64,000 bases of DNA, taken from contig NZ_HG322949.1 of the NCBI RefSeq assembly GCF_000723165.1, positions 2,107,702 through 2,171,701 on the forward strand, given 5' to 3'. This document shows positions 26,801-35,005 of the stretch, piece by piece. The translations under genes were made by a program, and so were the position numbers. The DNA is from Janthinobacterium agaricidamnosum NBRC 102515 = DSM 9628. Lineage in GTDB: Bacteria > Pseudomonadota > Gammaproteobacteria > Burkholderiales > Burkholderiaceae_D. Under the pieces are notes generated by a model that made no database searches, had not been told where the DNA came from, and worked only from the letters and a program-made list of their open reading frames with translations. Within the stretch, counting starts at the first letter, position 1, and each line of letters starts with the position of its first letter.

Positions 26801-27080
26801 GGCCGGCTTTCAGCAAACCCGTGGCGTAGGACAGCCAGAACTGGCCCTCGTCGGGATTGACCGACAGCGCCTTGTGCAGATAGGGCAGGCCGGCTTGGTA
26901 TTGGCCAAGCTGGCCGGCCAGCAAACCCAGGTTGTGGTTGGCAATTGCGTGAAACGGCTGCGCCTCCAGGATGCCCAGATACAGTTCCTCGGCTTGCTGA
27001 TAGCGGCCGGCCTGATGTTCGGCGATCGCCTGTTCTAATGCTGCATCGAGGGGCAAGGCTGGGGAGACGGTAGCGCTCAT
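23874..27080 (-). CDS. TPR-rich O-linked glycosyltransferase (GT41/OGT-like)
   Basis: This 1068-aa protein starts at the ATG at 27080 (MSATVSPALPLDAALEQ). The first two thirds are more than fifteen 34-residue tetratricopeptide repeats (AIDCYLRALEIQPDFAEAHS pattern), and the last third is the GT41 catalytic region: LRIGFISADFNNHAVAHF, IDILIDLSGHTGGNR, LTFGSFNRANKLS and DTFPYTGGTTSFHALWMGVP. GT41 enzymes transfer GlcNAc or related sugars to Ser/Thr; the TPR superhelix selects the substrate. Beside a flagellin and sugar genes, flagellin is the likely target. It is the first gene of the leftward glycan operon. Confidence 0.9.
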   Translation of the reverse strand: MSATVSPALPLDAALEQAIAEHQAGRYQQAEELYLGILEAQPFHAIANHNLGLLAGQLGQYQAGLPYLHKALSVNPDEGQFWLSYATGLLKAGQPAEALDIVSTAIARGLDNPASQALRLEAQQAADAAADAPSQQDIDEIVGLYHAGQYPQMENATRRLLEAYPESAFGWSVLGTALQVQGKDALQALQKTVALAPHDAEAHGNLGNAWQAAGQFDAAIDCYLRALEIQPDFAEAHSNLGGALLAQGRLQDAAESYRRALQVRPDYALAHFNLGNTLKELQQFDAAAGSYRSALLLLPDDAEIHCNLGNTLQAMQDYPAALDSYRRALELDPAYVAAHSNSGAALHQLKRHAEAEASYRHALRLAPRDANANNGLGQCLQALDRFDDAVQAYRSAIVWQSQHVAARSNLGQVLYLLERKEEAIASYREVLRLQPDSADAHSQLALALAGNEQPELAHPLYLRAVELAPDSAKALVNLGDFLKTSQRYDEAIASYRRALLIDAADAAVHHSIGLALQADNQFDAAIAAYTQALEIDPGLAIAHSNIGSAQQAQKLLEAARLSYMRALELEARFPAAHFNLGTCLSELGQPEAAIDSYLRALDIEPAYREAHVNLGAVLSNMGRIDDAIQRCRLALDINPGWEDVHSNLLFLLAHSAGQEPAALFAEHRRYAERFETPHIASWPAHPNPRDPQRQLRIGFISADFNNHAVAHFITPVLDNLVKSPDLSLYAYYNNQRNDHITARLRELMPQWRQIDKLSNQQAARQISDDGIDILIDLSGHTGGNRMTLLARKPAPLQASWIGYPLTTGLQAVDYYLTDRHFSPPGLLDEQFSEKLLSLPACAPFLPSHEAPTMSPAPALQNGYLTFGSFNRANKLSRAVIARWSTLLRAVPDARMFLAAMPSERISDTLRGWFAEEGVAAERLTFQLRTDNRTYLELHRHVDVCLDTFPYTGGTTSFHALWMGVPTLTVAGPTLPSRAGASILEHTGLEAFAARDEDDFVRKGKFVADNIMFLATLRLTMRQRLEASAMGQPALIAAGLESGLRSMWQRWCAGLPAAPFEALAGQETA

Positions 27081-27237
27081 GGAATAAATGCATGGAAATG
27101 TTTGCCAACAGGAATTGTAACTGTTGGACTTGAATAATAGAAACTTTCCGACAGCAATTCTTTTGAATGCTTGTGACGCGACAAATAATTGTTGCGCCAG
27201 CGCGCTTGCCCAGGCCTTGTCCTTGCCGGGCAAATGA

Positions 27238-27270
27238 CAGCGGCGCGGTCCCGAAGGCGCCGCGCCGCTG
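27238..27270. other. GC-rich hairpin between the glycosyltransferase and ETF-QO genes
   Basis: Arms CAGCGGCGCGG (27238-27248) and CCGCGCCGCTG (27260-27270) are perfect. There is no T tract on either strand, so it could be a Rho-dependent or weak terminator for the ETF-QO gene. The remaining 200 bases around it hold nothing I recognise. Confidence 0.4.
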
Positions 27271-27314
27271 CCTGGTGTCACTTTGGCGTTACTTTTGTGT
27301 TGCCTTAAAACCGC

Positions 27315-28991
27315 TTACATATTCGGATAGTTCGGTCCGCCGCCGCCTTCCGGCGTGACCCAGACGATATTCTGGGTCGGATCCTTGATATCGCAGGTTT
27401 TACAGTGCACGCAGTTTTGCGCATTGATTTGCAGGCGGTCGGCACCGTCGTCGGCCTTGATGAATTCATACACCCCGGCCGGACAGTAACGCGCTTCCGG
27501 GCCGGCATAGGTCGACAGGTTGACGTCGACCGGCACGCTGGCGTTTTTCAGGGTCAGGTGGATAGGCTGGTCTTCGGCGTGGTTGGTGTTGGAGATGAAC
27601 ACCGACGACATCTTGTCGAAAGTCAGCTTGCCATCCGGTTTCGGATACACGATCGGCGTCGATTGCGCGGCCGGCTTCAGGCATTCATGGTCGCCGTGGC
27701 TGTGGTGCAAGGTCCAGGGCGCCTTGCCGCGGAACACGATCTGGTCGATGCCGGTCATCAGGCTGCCCAGGTACAAGCCTTTCGACAGCCATGGCTTGAC
27801 GTTGCGCGCGACATGCAATTCCTCGTGCAGCCAGGACGCTGCGAACGCCGTCGGATAGGCGCTCAACTCGTCGTGCTGGCGCTGTTCGCCGAGCGCGTCG
27901 AAGGCCGCTTGCGCCGCCAGCATGCCGGACTTGATCGCCGCGTGGCTGCCCTTGATGCGGCTCATGTTCAGGAAGCCGGCGTCGCAGCCGATCAGCGCGC
28001 CGCCCGGGAATACCAGTTTCGGCAACGATTGCAGGCCGCCGGCGGTGATCGCCCGCGCGCCATACGAAATCCGCTTGCCGCCTTCGAAGAAAGTGCGGAT
28101 CGCCGGATGGGTTTTATAGCGCTGGAATTCTTCGTACGGCGACAGATATGGGTTTTCATAATTCAAGCCGACCACGTAGCCGACCATCACCTGGTTGTTT
28201 TCCATGTGGTACAGGAACGATCCGCCATAGGTTTTCGCATCCAGCGGCCAGCCGGTCGAGTGGATCACCAGGCCCGGCTGGTGCCGGGCCGGGTCGATTT
28301 CCCACAATTCCTTGATGCCGATGCCGTACGATTGCGGGTCCTTACCCTTGTTCAAGTCGTACTTGGCCATTAATTGCTTGCCGAGGTGGCCGCGCGCGCC
28401 TTCGGCGAACAGGGTGTACTTGGCGTGCAATTCCATGCCCAGCTGGAAATCCGCACCAGGCTGGCCATCGCGCTTGACGCCCATATTGCCGGTTGCCACG
28501 CCCTTGACCGAGCCATTCTCGTGGTACAGGATTTCCGCGGCCGGGAAGCCCGGGAAGATTTCGACGCCCAGCGCCTCGGCTTGCTGGCCCAGCCAGCGCA
28601 CGACATTGCCCAGCGACACGATGTAATTGCCATGGTTTTCAAAACAGGCCGGCACCGCGAAGTTCGGCGTCTTGAGGGCCTTGGTTTCGGTCAGGAACAG
28701 GATGCGGTCTTCGCTCACTTCGGTGTTCAGCGGTGCGCCCAGTTCTTTCCAGTTGGGGATCAGTTCGGTCAGCGCCTTCGGGTCCATGATGGCGCCGGAC
28801 AGGATGTGGGCGCCCAGTTCGCCGCCTTTTTCCAGTACGCAGACGGACACTTCCTGGCCCTTGTCGGCGGCCAGCTGTTTCAGTTTGATTGCCGCAGACA
28901 AGCCAGCGGGGCCGCCGCCGACGATGACGACGTCATACTCCATCGTGTCGCGCGGGCCGTATTGTTCAACAATATTAGTGGGCTGTGTCAT
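27315..28991 (-). CDS. Electron transfer flavoprotein-ubiquinone oxidoreductase
   Basis: This 558-aa membrane-surface flavoprotein passes electrons from ETF to ubiquinone during fatty acid and amino acid oxidation. It has the FAD-binding VVIVGGGPAGLSAAIKL near residue 20 and the C-terminal 4Fe-4S cluster (CPAGVYEF ... INAQNCVHCKTCDIKDP). Length is normal for bacterial ETF-QO. It is divergent from an SDR gene; the 232-base gap would hold both promoters. Confidence 0.96.
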   Translation of the reverse strand: MTQPTNIVEQYGPRDTMEYDVVIVGGGPAGLSAAIKLKQLAADKGQEVSVCVLEKGGELGAHILSGAIMDPKALTELIPNWKELGAPLNTEVSEDRILFLTETKALKTPNFAVPACFENHGNYIVSLGNVVRWLGQQAEALGVEIFPGFPAAEILYHENGSVKGVATGNMGVKRDGQPGADFQLGMELHAKYTLFAEGARGHLGKQLMAKYDLNKGKDPQSYGIGIKELWEIDPARHQPGLVIHSTGWPLDAKTYGGSFLYHMENNQVMVGYVVGLNYENPYLSPYEEFQRYKTHPAIRTFFEGGKRISYGARAITAGGLQSLPKLVFPGGALIGCDAGFLNMSRIKGSHAAIKSGMLAAQAAFDALGEQRQHDELSAYPTAFAASWLHEELHVARNVKPWLSKGLYLGSLMTGIDQIVFRGKAPWTLHHSHGDHECLKPAAQSTPIVYPKPDGKLTFDKMSSVFISNTNHAEDQPIHLTLKNASVPVDVNLSTYAGPEARYCPAGVYEFIKADDGADRLQINAQNCVHCKTCDIKDPTQNIVWVTPEGGGGPNYPNM

Positions 28992-29223
28992 GGTCTCGGA
29001 TTCGAATTATGGTGAATGGGGAAATTTAAGCACGAGTGTGCTTGTTTTTGGCGCGAATTGCAACTTTCGCGCCATTTTGCGTGACATTATTAGACGCTGC
29101 AATCTAATCCTGATAATTTGTGTAATCATGGCGACTACTTTCGCGCGCGGCGAATAACGGCGGCTTGCCATCGTGCCGCGTGCTGCGCAGTAACTTATCA
29201 AAAACAAATACAGGGAGTAGCTC

Positions 29224-30000
29224 GTGGGCATAGAAGTCAACTTTGAGGGCAAGATCGCCCTGATCACCGGCGCGTCCAGCGGACTCGGCGCCCGTTTCGC
29301 CAAAGTGCTGGCCCAGGCCGGCGCGCAAGTGGTGCTGGCGTCGCGCCGTACCGAGCGGCTGAAGGAGTTGCGCGCCGAAATCGAAGCCGATGGCGGCGCC
29401 GCGCACGTGGTGGCGCTCGACGTCACCGATTACGCCAGCATCAAGTCGGCCATCGCGCATGCCGAAACGGAAGCGGGACCGATCGATATCCTGGTCAACA
29501 ATTCAGGCGTCTCGACTACCCAGCGCCTGGTCGACGTCACGCCGGAAGACTACTCCTTCGTGATGGACACCAATTTGCGCGGATCGTTCTTCGTCGCCCA
29601 GCAAACCGCCAAGCGCATGATTGCGCGCGCCAAGGGCGACCCGAAAAAGCAGCACCGCATCATCAACATCGCATCGATGGCCGGCTTGCATGTGATGCCG
29701 CAAATCGGCGTGTATTGCATGAGCAAGGCCGGCATCGTGCACATGACCCGCGCCATGGCGGTGGAGTGGGGCAAGTACGGCATCAATACCAATGCGATTT
29801 GCCCGGGTTATATTTCGACCGAAATCAATGAAGATTATTTCGCCACCGAACAAGGCAAGAAATTGATCGAAATGCTGCCCAATAAACGTCCCGGCAAGCC
29901 GGAAGACCTGGATGGCCTGCTGTTGCTGCTGGCTGGCGAAGATTCGCACTTCATCAACGGCGCCATCATTTCAGCCGATGGGGGCATGACTTCTTTTTGA
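29224..30000 (+). CDS. SDR-family oxidoreductase
   Basis: This 258-aa classical short-chain dehydrogenase has ITGASSGLGARFAKVL, the NNSG motif, Ser and Tyr-x-x-x-Lys (NIASMAGLH ... YCMSKAG) and a C-terminal GAIISADGGMTSF. The start is GTG at 29224 with GGGAG six bases upstream. Substrate is unknown; close to ETF-QO and a CoA-transferase, an acyl-CoA or 3-hydroxyacyl substrate is possible. Confidence 0.85.
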   Translation: MGIEVNFEGKIALITGASSGLGARFAKVLAQAGAQVVLASRRTERLKELRAEIEADGGAAHVVALDVTDYASIKSAIAHAETEAGPIDILVNNSGVSTTQRLVDVTPEDYSFVMDTNLRGSFFVAQQTAKRMIARAKGDPKKQHRIINIASMAGLHVMPQIGVYCMSKAGIVHMTRAMAVEWGKYGINTNAICPGYISTEINEDYFATEQGKKLIEMLPNKRPGKPEDLDGLLLLLAGEDSHFINGAIISADGGMTSF

Positions 30001-30024
30001 TGCAGGTCAAAAAGAAGTCAACAA

Positions 30025-30046
30025 GAGCGTCTGACACAACGTTCAG
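30025..30046. repeat. Half copy of the family 2 palindromic repeat (copy C)
   Basis: GAGCGTCTGACACAACGTTC matches the left end of the repeat at 56865 with two changes. The rest of the element is absent, so it is a remnant or a chance match. It lies just after the SDR stop. Confidence 0.4.
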
Positions 30047-30078
30047 CAGCGGCCGCTTGGCGGGATTGGCGGTTCGAC

Positions 30079-30645
30079 TCAGCGCGGCAACTGCAATCCC
30101 ACCAATTTATGCACCAGTTCCGACGAGGTCGCCGCCGCGAACTTGCGCATCAGCTTGGCGCGGTGCATTTCGACGGTGCGCGGACTGAGGTCGATCTGGC
30201 GCGCGATCAGCTTGCTGGTCTTGCCCTCCACTAACAGCGCGGCGATTTCGCGTTCGCGCGGCGTCAATTCCGCCGTCACCGGGCGTTTTTCGCTGACGTC
30301 CTCGAAGGTCCAGATGCCCGGCCCGAGCGGCGCTTGCGGCTTCATCGCGTGGCCGGTGACATGGCACCAGAATAATTCCCCATTGGAACGGCGCATGATG
30401 CGTTCGTCCGAATAACGTCCCTTGGCATTCATGATCGGAATGATGCGGTCGCCCGTGCGCAGGAATTCGTCCAGCGTAGGGTACAGTATCTGGAACGACA
30501 GGCCGACCAGGTCGCCGCGCGCATAACCGAACATCGCCGCCAGCGCTTCATTGCAGCCATGGATGATGCGGTTTTCCGAGATGCACATGCCGACCGGTGC
30601 GTGCAGAAAAATGCTCTCGTAATCGATGGCTTGCGGCAGATTCAT
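30079..30645 (-). CDS. PAS-LuxR transcription regulator
   Basis: This 188-aa protein has an N-terminal PAS domain (about 10-115; APVGMCISENRIIHGCNEAL) and a C-terminal LuxR-type helix-turn-helix (LTPREREIAALLVEGKTSKL ... LSPRTVEMHRAKLMRKF). It lacks a receiver domain, so a small ligand or redox signal through PAS is likely. It is divergent from scoAB with a 177-base gap and may control them; the target is inferred only from position. Confidence 0.85.
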   Translation of the reverse strand: MNLPQAIDYESIFLHAPVGMCISENRIIHGCNEALAAMFGYARGDLVGLSFQILYPTLDEFLRTGDRIIPIMNAKGRYSDERIMRRSNGELFWCHVTGHAMKPQAPLGPGIWTFEDVSEKRPVTAELTPREREIAALLVEGKTSKLIARQIDLSPRTVEMHRAKLMRKFAAATSSELVHKLVGLQLPR

Positions 30646-30822
30646 GCGGGGCGATTTTTATCTGTTATAAAAAGAGTTGATCGGCGTGGTTCGTGGGGAA
30701 CTTCCTGCGGCGGCACAGGTAGTTCTACGGTATTGTACTTTCGCTTGCCGTATTTTATGCTGACTTGCCGGGCGCATCCATGCGCCACGCGACACAGCTT
30801 AACAAAACAAGAAGGGACACGT

Positions 30823-31521
30823 ATGAATAAAGTTTATCCTGACGCCGCTTCGGCGTTGGCCGGCATCGTCAAAGACGGTCAAACCATTGCCGTCGGCGGC
30901 TTCGGCCTGTGCGGCATACCGGAAGCCCTGATCGCCGCCCTGCGCGATTCCGGCGTGACCAATCTGACCGCGATTTCCAATAATGCCGGCGTCGACGGTT
31001 TTGGCCTGGGTCAACTGCTGACCACGCGCCAGATCAAGAAAATGATCGCCTCCTACGTGGGTGAAAACAAGGAATTCGCGCGCCAGTACCTGGCCGGCGA
31101 ACTGGAACTGGAATTCACGCCGCAAGGCACGCTGGCGGAAAAGCTGCGCGCCGGCGGCGCCGGCATCCCGGCTTTCTTCACCAGGACCGGCGTCGGCACG
31201 ATTGTCGCGGACGGCAAGGAAGTGCGCGAATTCGACGGCGAACAATATGTGATGGAACGCAGCCTGGTATCCGATGTGTCGCTGGTGAAAGCCTACATGG
31301 CCGACCGCGCCGGTAACTTGGTTTATCGCAAGACCGCGCGCAATTTCAATCCCAACGTGGCGATGGCAGGCAAGATTACCATCGTCGAAGTGGAAAAGCT
31401 GGTCGACATCGGTGAGATCGATCCGGACGACGTGCACACCCCGAGCATTTTCGTGCACCGCATCGTGGTCAACGCCAGCCCGGAAAAACGCATCGAGCAG
31501 CGCACGGTGCGCGCCGACTGA
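30823..31521 (+). CDS. scoA: 3-oxoacid CoA-transferase subunit A
   Basis: This 232-aa subunit has the CoA-transferase family I N-terminal pattern (VKDGQTIAVGGFGLCGIPEA) and GAGIPAFFTRTGVGTIVADG. With ScoB it moves CoA from succinyl-CoA to acetoacetate, for ketone body or PHB-derived acetoacetate use. The ATG at 30823 has AAGGGAC upstream. Subunit B follows after 24 bases. Confidence 0.93.
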   Translation: MNKVYPDAASALAGIVKDGQTIAVGGFGLCGIPEALIAALRDSGVTNLTAISNNAGVDGFGLGQLLTTRQIKKMIASYVGENKEFARQYLAGELELEFTPQGTLAEKLRAGGAGIPAFFTRTGVGTIVADGKEVREFDGEQYVMERSLVSDVSLVKAYMADRAGNLVYRKTARNFNPNVAMAGKITIVEVEKLVDIGEIDPDDVHTPSIFVHRIVVNASPEKRIEQRTVRAD

Positions 31522-31545
31522 TTCAGATAAAAGAATACGGAGATT

Positions 31546-32199
31546 ATGATGGCATGGACACGTGATGAAATGGCCGCGCGCGCGGCAAAAGAGCTGCAAG
31601 ACGGCTTTTATGTGAACCTGGGGATCGGCTTGCCGACGCTGGTGGCGAATTATGTACCGGAAAACATCGAGGTTTTCCTGCAATCCGAAAACGGCTTGCT
31701 GGGCATCGGCCCATTCCCGACCGATACGGAAGTGGACGCCGACGTGATCAACGCCGGCAAGCAAACCGTGACGGCCTTGCCGGGCGCGTCCTATTTCAGT
31801 TCGGCCGATTCTTTCGGCATGATTCGGGGCGGCAAGATCAACCTGGCCATCCTCGGCGCGATGCAAGTGTCGGAAAAAGGCGACCTGGCCAACTGGATGA
31901 TTCCAGGCAAGATGGTCAAGGGCATGGGCGGCGCGATGGACCTGGTGGCCGGCGTCAAGCGGGTAGTGGTGCTGATGGAACACGTCGCCACCGCGAAAGA
32001 CGGCACGACGTCGCACAAATTGCTGAAAAAGTGCGACTTGCCGCTGACTGGCGTCGGCGTGGTGGACGTGATCATCAGCGACCTGGGCGTGATCGAGGTC
32101 ACCGACCAGGGCTTGAAGCTGGTGGAACTGGCGCCTGGCGTGACCAGGGAGCAAGTGCAGCAAGCCACTGGCGCGGAACTGGACGTCAGCGGCGTGTAA
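31546..32199 (+). CDS. scoB: 3-oxoacid CoA-transferase subunit B
   Basis: This 217-aa subunit has the catalytic Glu in [14 protein letters not shown] and the Ser-Phe-Gly motif ([14 protein letters not shown]). It pairs with ScoA. The 3' end leads into a short hairpin (GACGTGGGTCGGATCGACCC) and the second 158-bp repeat element, which may help end the transcript. Confidence 0.95.
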   Translation: MMAWTRDEMAARAAKELQDGFYVNLGIGLPTLVANYVPENIEVFLQSENGLLGIGPFPTDTEVDADVINAGKQTVTALPGASYFSSADSFGMIRGGKINLAILGAMQVSEKGDLANWMIPGKMVKGMGGAMDLVAGVKRVVVLMEHVATAKDGTTSHKLLKKCDLPLTGVGVVDVIISDLGVIEVTDQGLKLVELAPGVTREQVQQATGAELDVSGV

Positions 32200-32241
32200 A
32201 CGCTTGACGTGGGTCGGATCGACCCACGTCGCTGCTACTTA

Positions 32242-32399
32242 GAGCCTATCCCAGTAGATGAATACGCCCTCTTCTGGCGCCCCTCAGCAGCGGGGACTGC
32301 GTTGATCGTCGTCGCGTGGCGCGCCACGCTTCCTCCTCACGCCTGGTCCGCGCTGCTGATGCGCGGCCAGAACAAGACGCTCACTACTGGGATAGGCTC
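32242..32399 (-). mobile_element. 158-bp MITE-like element, copy 2 (inverted)
   Basis: This copy is inverted relative to the other two. It has the same 16-bp terminal inverted repeat and is flanked by TTA on both sides, a perfect 3-bp target duplication. The right-hand TTA is the stop codon (TAA, minus strand) of the DoxX gene. It differs from copy 1 at about seven positions. Confidence 0.88.
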
Positions 32400-32804
32400 T
32401 TACGCCTTGCCGCGCAGCCCATCGATACTGAACGCTCCGGCGCCGGCCAGCGCGAAATACAGGAAAGTAAAGCAATACACCACGGCCAGTTCGCCGCCGT
32501 TGAGCATCGGCAAGAACGCTTGCGGCGCGTGCACCATGAAGTAGGCCACCGCCATCTGGCCGGACAGCAGGAACGCCACCGGACGCACAAACAAGCCGAT
32601 CAGCAACAATGTGCCGCCGGCCAGTTCCAGCAGGCCCGCCGCACCCATCAGTGAAAACAATGGCAAGCCGTCGAACATGGCCTGGTAGGGCACATGGAAC
32701 AGTTTCGCCATGCCGTGCTGCAAATACAGGAAACCGACGATGATGCGTAACACGCCAAGCAGGCGTGGCGTGTTGCTGGAAACGAAAGTGGCGGATGGGA
32801 ACAT
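32400..32804 (-). CDS. DoxX-family membrane protein
   Basis: This 134-aa protein has four membrane segments, with the DoxX signature GFLYLQHGMAKLF in the first and GLLELAGGTLLLIGLFVRPV in the second. DoxX proteins are linked to redox and thiol stress; the function here is unknown. The ATG at 32804 follows GGAG; a TTG four codons earlier is less likely. Its TAA stop is exactly the target duplication of the adjacent MITE. Confidence 0.85.
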   Translation of the reverse strand: MFPSATFVSSNTPRLLGVLRIIVGFLYLQHGMAKLFHVPYQAMFDGLPLFSLMGAAGLLELAGGTLLLIGLFVRPVAFLLSGQMAVAYFMVHAPQAFLPMLNGGELAVVYCFTFLYFALAGAGAFSIDGLRGKA

Positions 32805-32966
32805 GGCAATCTCCAATCAAAAAGAGGAAGAGTAAATGTCATGCTGCGCTGCCGATGATGTGGCAGCACAGGCACGATGGATCGTGATAAACACTATAAT
32901 CATTCTCTTCAGGTTGATCATCGCCAATCTATTTGATGGATCATTTACGATTGGTTGATGATTCCC

Positions 32967-33971
32967 TTATTCCTCGAGATCCACACCGGTCAGTGCCACG
33001 CTCAGTTGCCACAGCCGGGCGGCGGCCTGCGGATCGAGCGCATGCGGCAGGACGCCGGTCTTGCGCGGGCCATTGCCGGTATACGGCTGGCGTGCGTCCT
33101 GCGCCGAGATGATGCTGCCGACCTCGGTATTTTCGCAATACAGGCCGCCCAGGCCGTCGAGTTGCGGGCTGGTTGCGCACCAGACGCTGGTCGATGCGCC
33201 TTGTTGCACGGTTTTCAGGTTGCGCGCAGCGTCGAGGATGGGATGGCCTTGCAGGTCGATGACGCCGGCCATGCGCAACTCTTCCTGCGTCAAATGTTTT
33301 TCCAGGCCGGTGCCGACGATGCTGCCCGGATGCAAGGAAAAGGCCCGTACGCCGTGCGCCTTGCCGCGCTGGTCCAGTTCCAGTGCGAACAGGATGTTGG
33401 CGGTTTTCGATTGTCCATAGGCGGCCCAGCGCTCGTAAGCGCGGCGCTCGAAGTGGGGATCGTCGAACACCACCGGCGAATAGCGGTGGCCCCACGACGA
33501 TACCGACACCACCCGCGCGCCCCGGGCCTGGCGCAGCGCCGGCCACAGCCGCGCCACCAGCTGGAAATGTCCCAGGTGATTGGTGGCGAATTGCGCTTCG
33601 TAGCCGCGCGCATCGCGCGTCAGCGGGCAAGCCATGATGCCGGCACTGTTGACCAGCATGTGCAGCGGCTGGCCGGAATCGATGAAGCGGGCGGCGAAGG
33701 CGTCGATCGAGGCCGGGTCCAGCAAATCCATGGCCGCGATCTCGATACCGGCCAGGCCCGCCAGCGTTTGGGCGGCGCGGGCCGGATCGCGGGCCGGCGC
33801 GATGACACTGGCGCCGGCCGCGCTGAGCACGCGCGCGGTTTCCCGGCCGAGGCCGGAATAGGCGCCGGTGACGATGGCGGTCTTGCCGGCCAGGTTGATG
33901 CCGCCGATGACGTCGTCCGCGGTGGACGCGGCGCTAAAACCGGAGCCGATGGCTTGTTGTAATGGGGGCAT
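32967..33971 (-). CDS. SDR-family oxidoreductase, retinol dehydrogenase-like
   Basis: This 334-aa protein has IVTGAYSGLGRETARVLS, NSAGIMACP and the active-site area VSVSSWGHRY with YGQSKTANILFALEL. It is longer than classical SDRs and resembles the bacterial oxidoreductases annotated as light-dependent protochlorophyllide reductase or WW-domain type. It and the next gene, plus the divergent AraC regulator, may form one small regulated unit. Substrate unknown. Confidence 0.8.
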   Translation of the reverse strand: MPPLQQAIGSGFSAASTADDVIGGINLAGKTAIVTGAYSGLGRETARVLSAAGASVIAPARDPARAAQTLAGLAGIEIAAMDLLDPASIDAFAARFIDSGQPLHMLVNSAGIMACPLTRDARGYEAQFATNHLGHFQLVARLWPALRQARGARVVSVSSWGHRYSPVVFDDPHFERRAYERWAAYGQSKTANILFALELDQRGKAHGVRAFSLHPGSIVGTGLEKHLTQEELRMAGVIDLQGHPILDAARNLKTVQQGASTSVWCATSPQLDGLGGLYCENTEVGSIISAQDARQPYTGNGPRKTGVLPHALDPQAAARLWQLSVALTGVDLEE

Positions 33972-34087
33972 GAGGTCTCTCTTGTGGCAATGTCAGCCCC
34001 TATTGTAGGTGGCCCGATCGGTACGAGGCATGCTTGAAAATTCGCATTACTGTCGTCTGAGTACGGATTTTTGCTGAACCGATCTTC

Positions 34088-34732
34088 TTATCGGTACTGG
34101 CGTATCGCCGCGTTGTCATAGATCCGCTGGCCGCCGCCGTTTTTGGCGACCCCGATCAGGCAGCGCGCCAGCGCGCCGGTATCGACGCTGAAACCGTCGG
34201 TAAAGTGGTCCACCACCCAGGCGACCGGTTCGAACAGCTTCGGTATCCAGGGCCGTGCCGTGCCTGGCCTCGCAGGCTTGATGAAGGCGGGGCGGAAAAT
34301 GAAGACATTCGGGCTGAGCGCCGACAGGTGTTTTTCGGTGCGGCCCTTGATATTGCCTTGCAATGTCAGGCTTTTTTCATCCTGGTCGGAAGAGCGCCCG
34401 CTGACGAAGCAAAAGCGCAGCTGTGGATTGATCGCCAGCATCGCCCGCGCGGCGGCCAGCGCATAGTCGAAGGTGATCTTGATGTAGTCCTCCTTGCTGA
34501 CTTCGGTTTGCGACACGCCCAGGCACCAGATGCACGCATCGGCTTGCAGGCTGGAGGTCAGCGCCGAGTAATCGAGAAAATCGTTGACGATGACTTCCTT
34601 CAATTTTGGATGCGCGACGCCCAGCCCGCGCCGCACCAGCGCGGTGACTTGATGGACGGCTGGATCGGCCAGCAATGCGCTTAATACTTCGCCACCGGCA
34701 AATCCGGTGGCGCCGGTCAGGATGATATTCAT
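34088..34732 (-). CDS. NAD(P)-binding Rossmann protein, epimerase-like
   Basis: This 214-aa protein begins MNIILTGATGFAGGEVLSAL with the GxxGxxG dinucleotide fold and has the atypical SDR pattern (FCFVSGRSSD ... NVFIFRPAFIKP). Members of this group resemble YbjT/NAD(P)H-binding or TIP30-like proteins. A longer start reaches back into the MITE and is rejected. Divergent from the AraC gene with the third repeat element between. Confidence 0.78.
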   Translation of the reverse strand: MNIILTGATGFAGGEVLSALLADPAVHQVTALVRRGLGVAHPKLKEVIVNDFLDYSALTSSLQADACIWCLGVSQTEVSKEDYIKITFDYALAAARAMLAINPQLRFCFVSGRSSDQDEKSLTLQGNIKGRTEKHLSALSPNVFIFRPAFIKPARPGTARPWIPKLFEPVAWVVDHFTDGFSVDTGALARCLIGVAKNGGGQRIYDNAAIRQYR

Positions 34733-34762
34733 GAGTTTTCCTTTGACGTACACAAAGACTAA

Positions 34763-34920
34763 GAGCCTATCCCAGTAGTGAGCGTCTTGTTCTGGCCGCG
34801 CATCGGGAGCGCGGACCAGGCGTGAGGAGGACGCGTGGCGGGCCACGCGACGACGATCAACGCAGTCCCCGTTCCTGAGGAGCGCCAGAACAGGGCGTAT
34901 TCATCTACTGGGATAGGCTC
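34763..34920 (+). mobile_element. 158-bp MITE-like element, copy 3
   Basis: It has the same ends and length as copies 1 and 2 and is flanked by TAA on both sides (34760-34762 and 34921-34923), a perfect 3-bp target duplication. It differs from copy 1 by very few bases. It sits in the divergent promoter region between the epimerase-like gene and the AraC gene. Confidence 0.9.
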
Positions 34921-35005
34921 TAAGTAATGATGGCAACAAGTGTAATCCTGTTTGCCCGCACGGCGAATACTTTACAATCCGTATTAATTGCGCCATAGTC
35001 CCGAA

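Noticed and set aside
34733..34846. Longer start for the epimerase-like gene reaching into the MITE
   Set aside because: The extension is the conserved inner frame of the 158-bp element, and the Rossmann fold starts naturally at MNIILTG.
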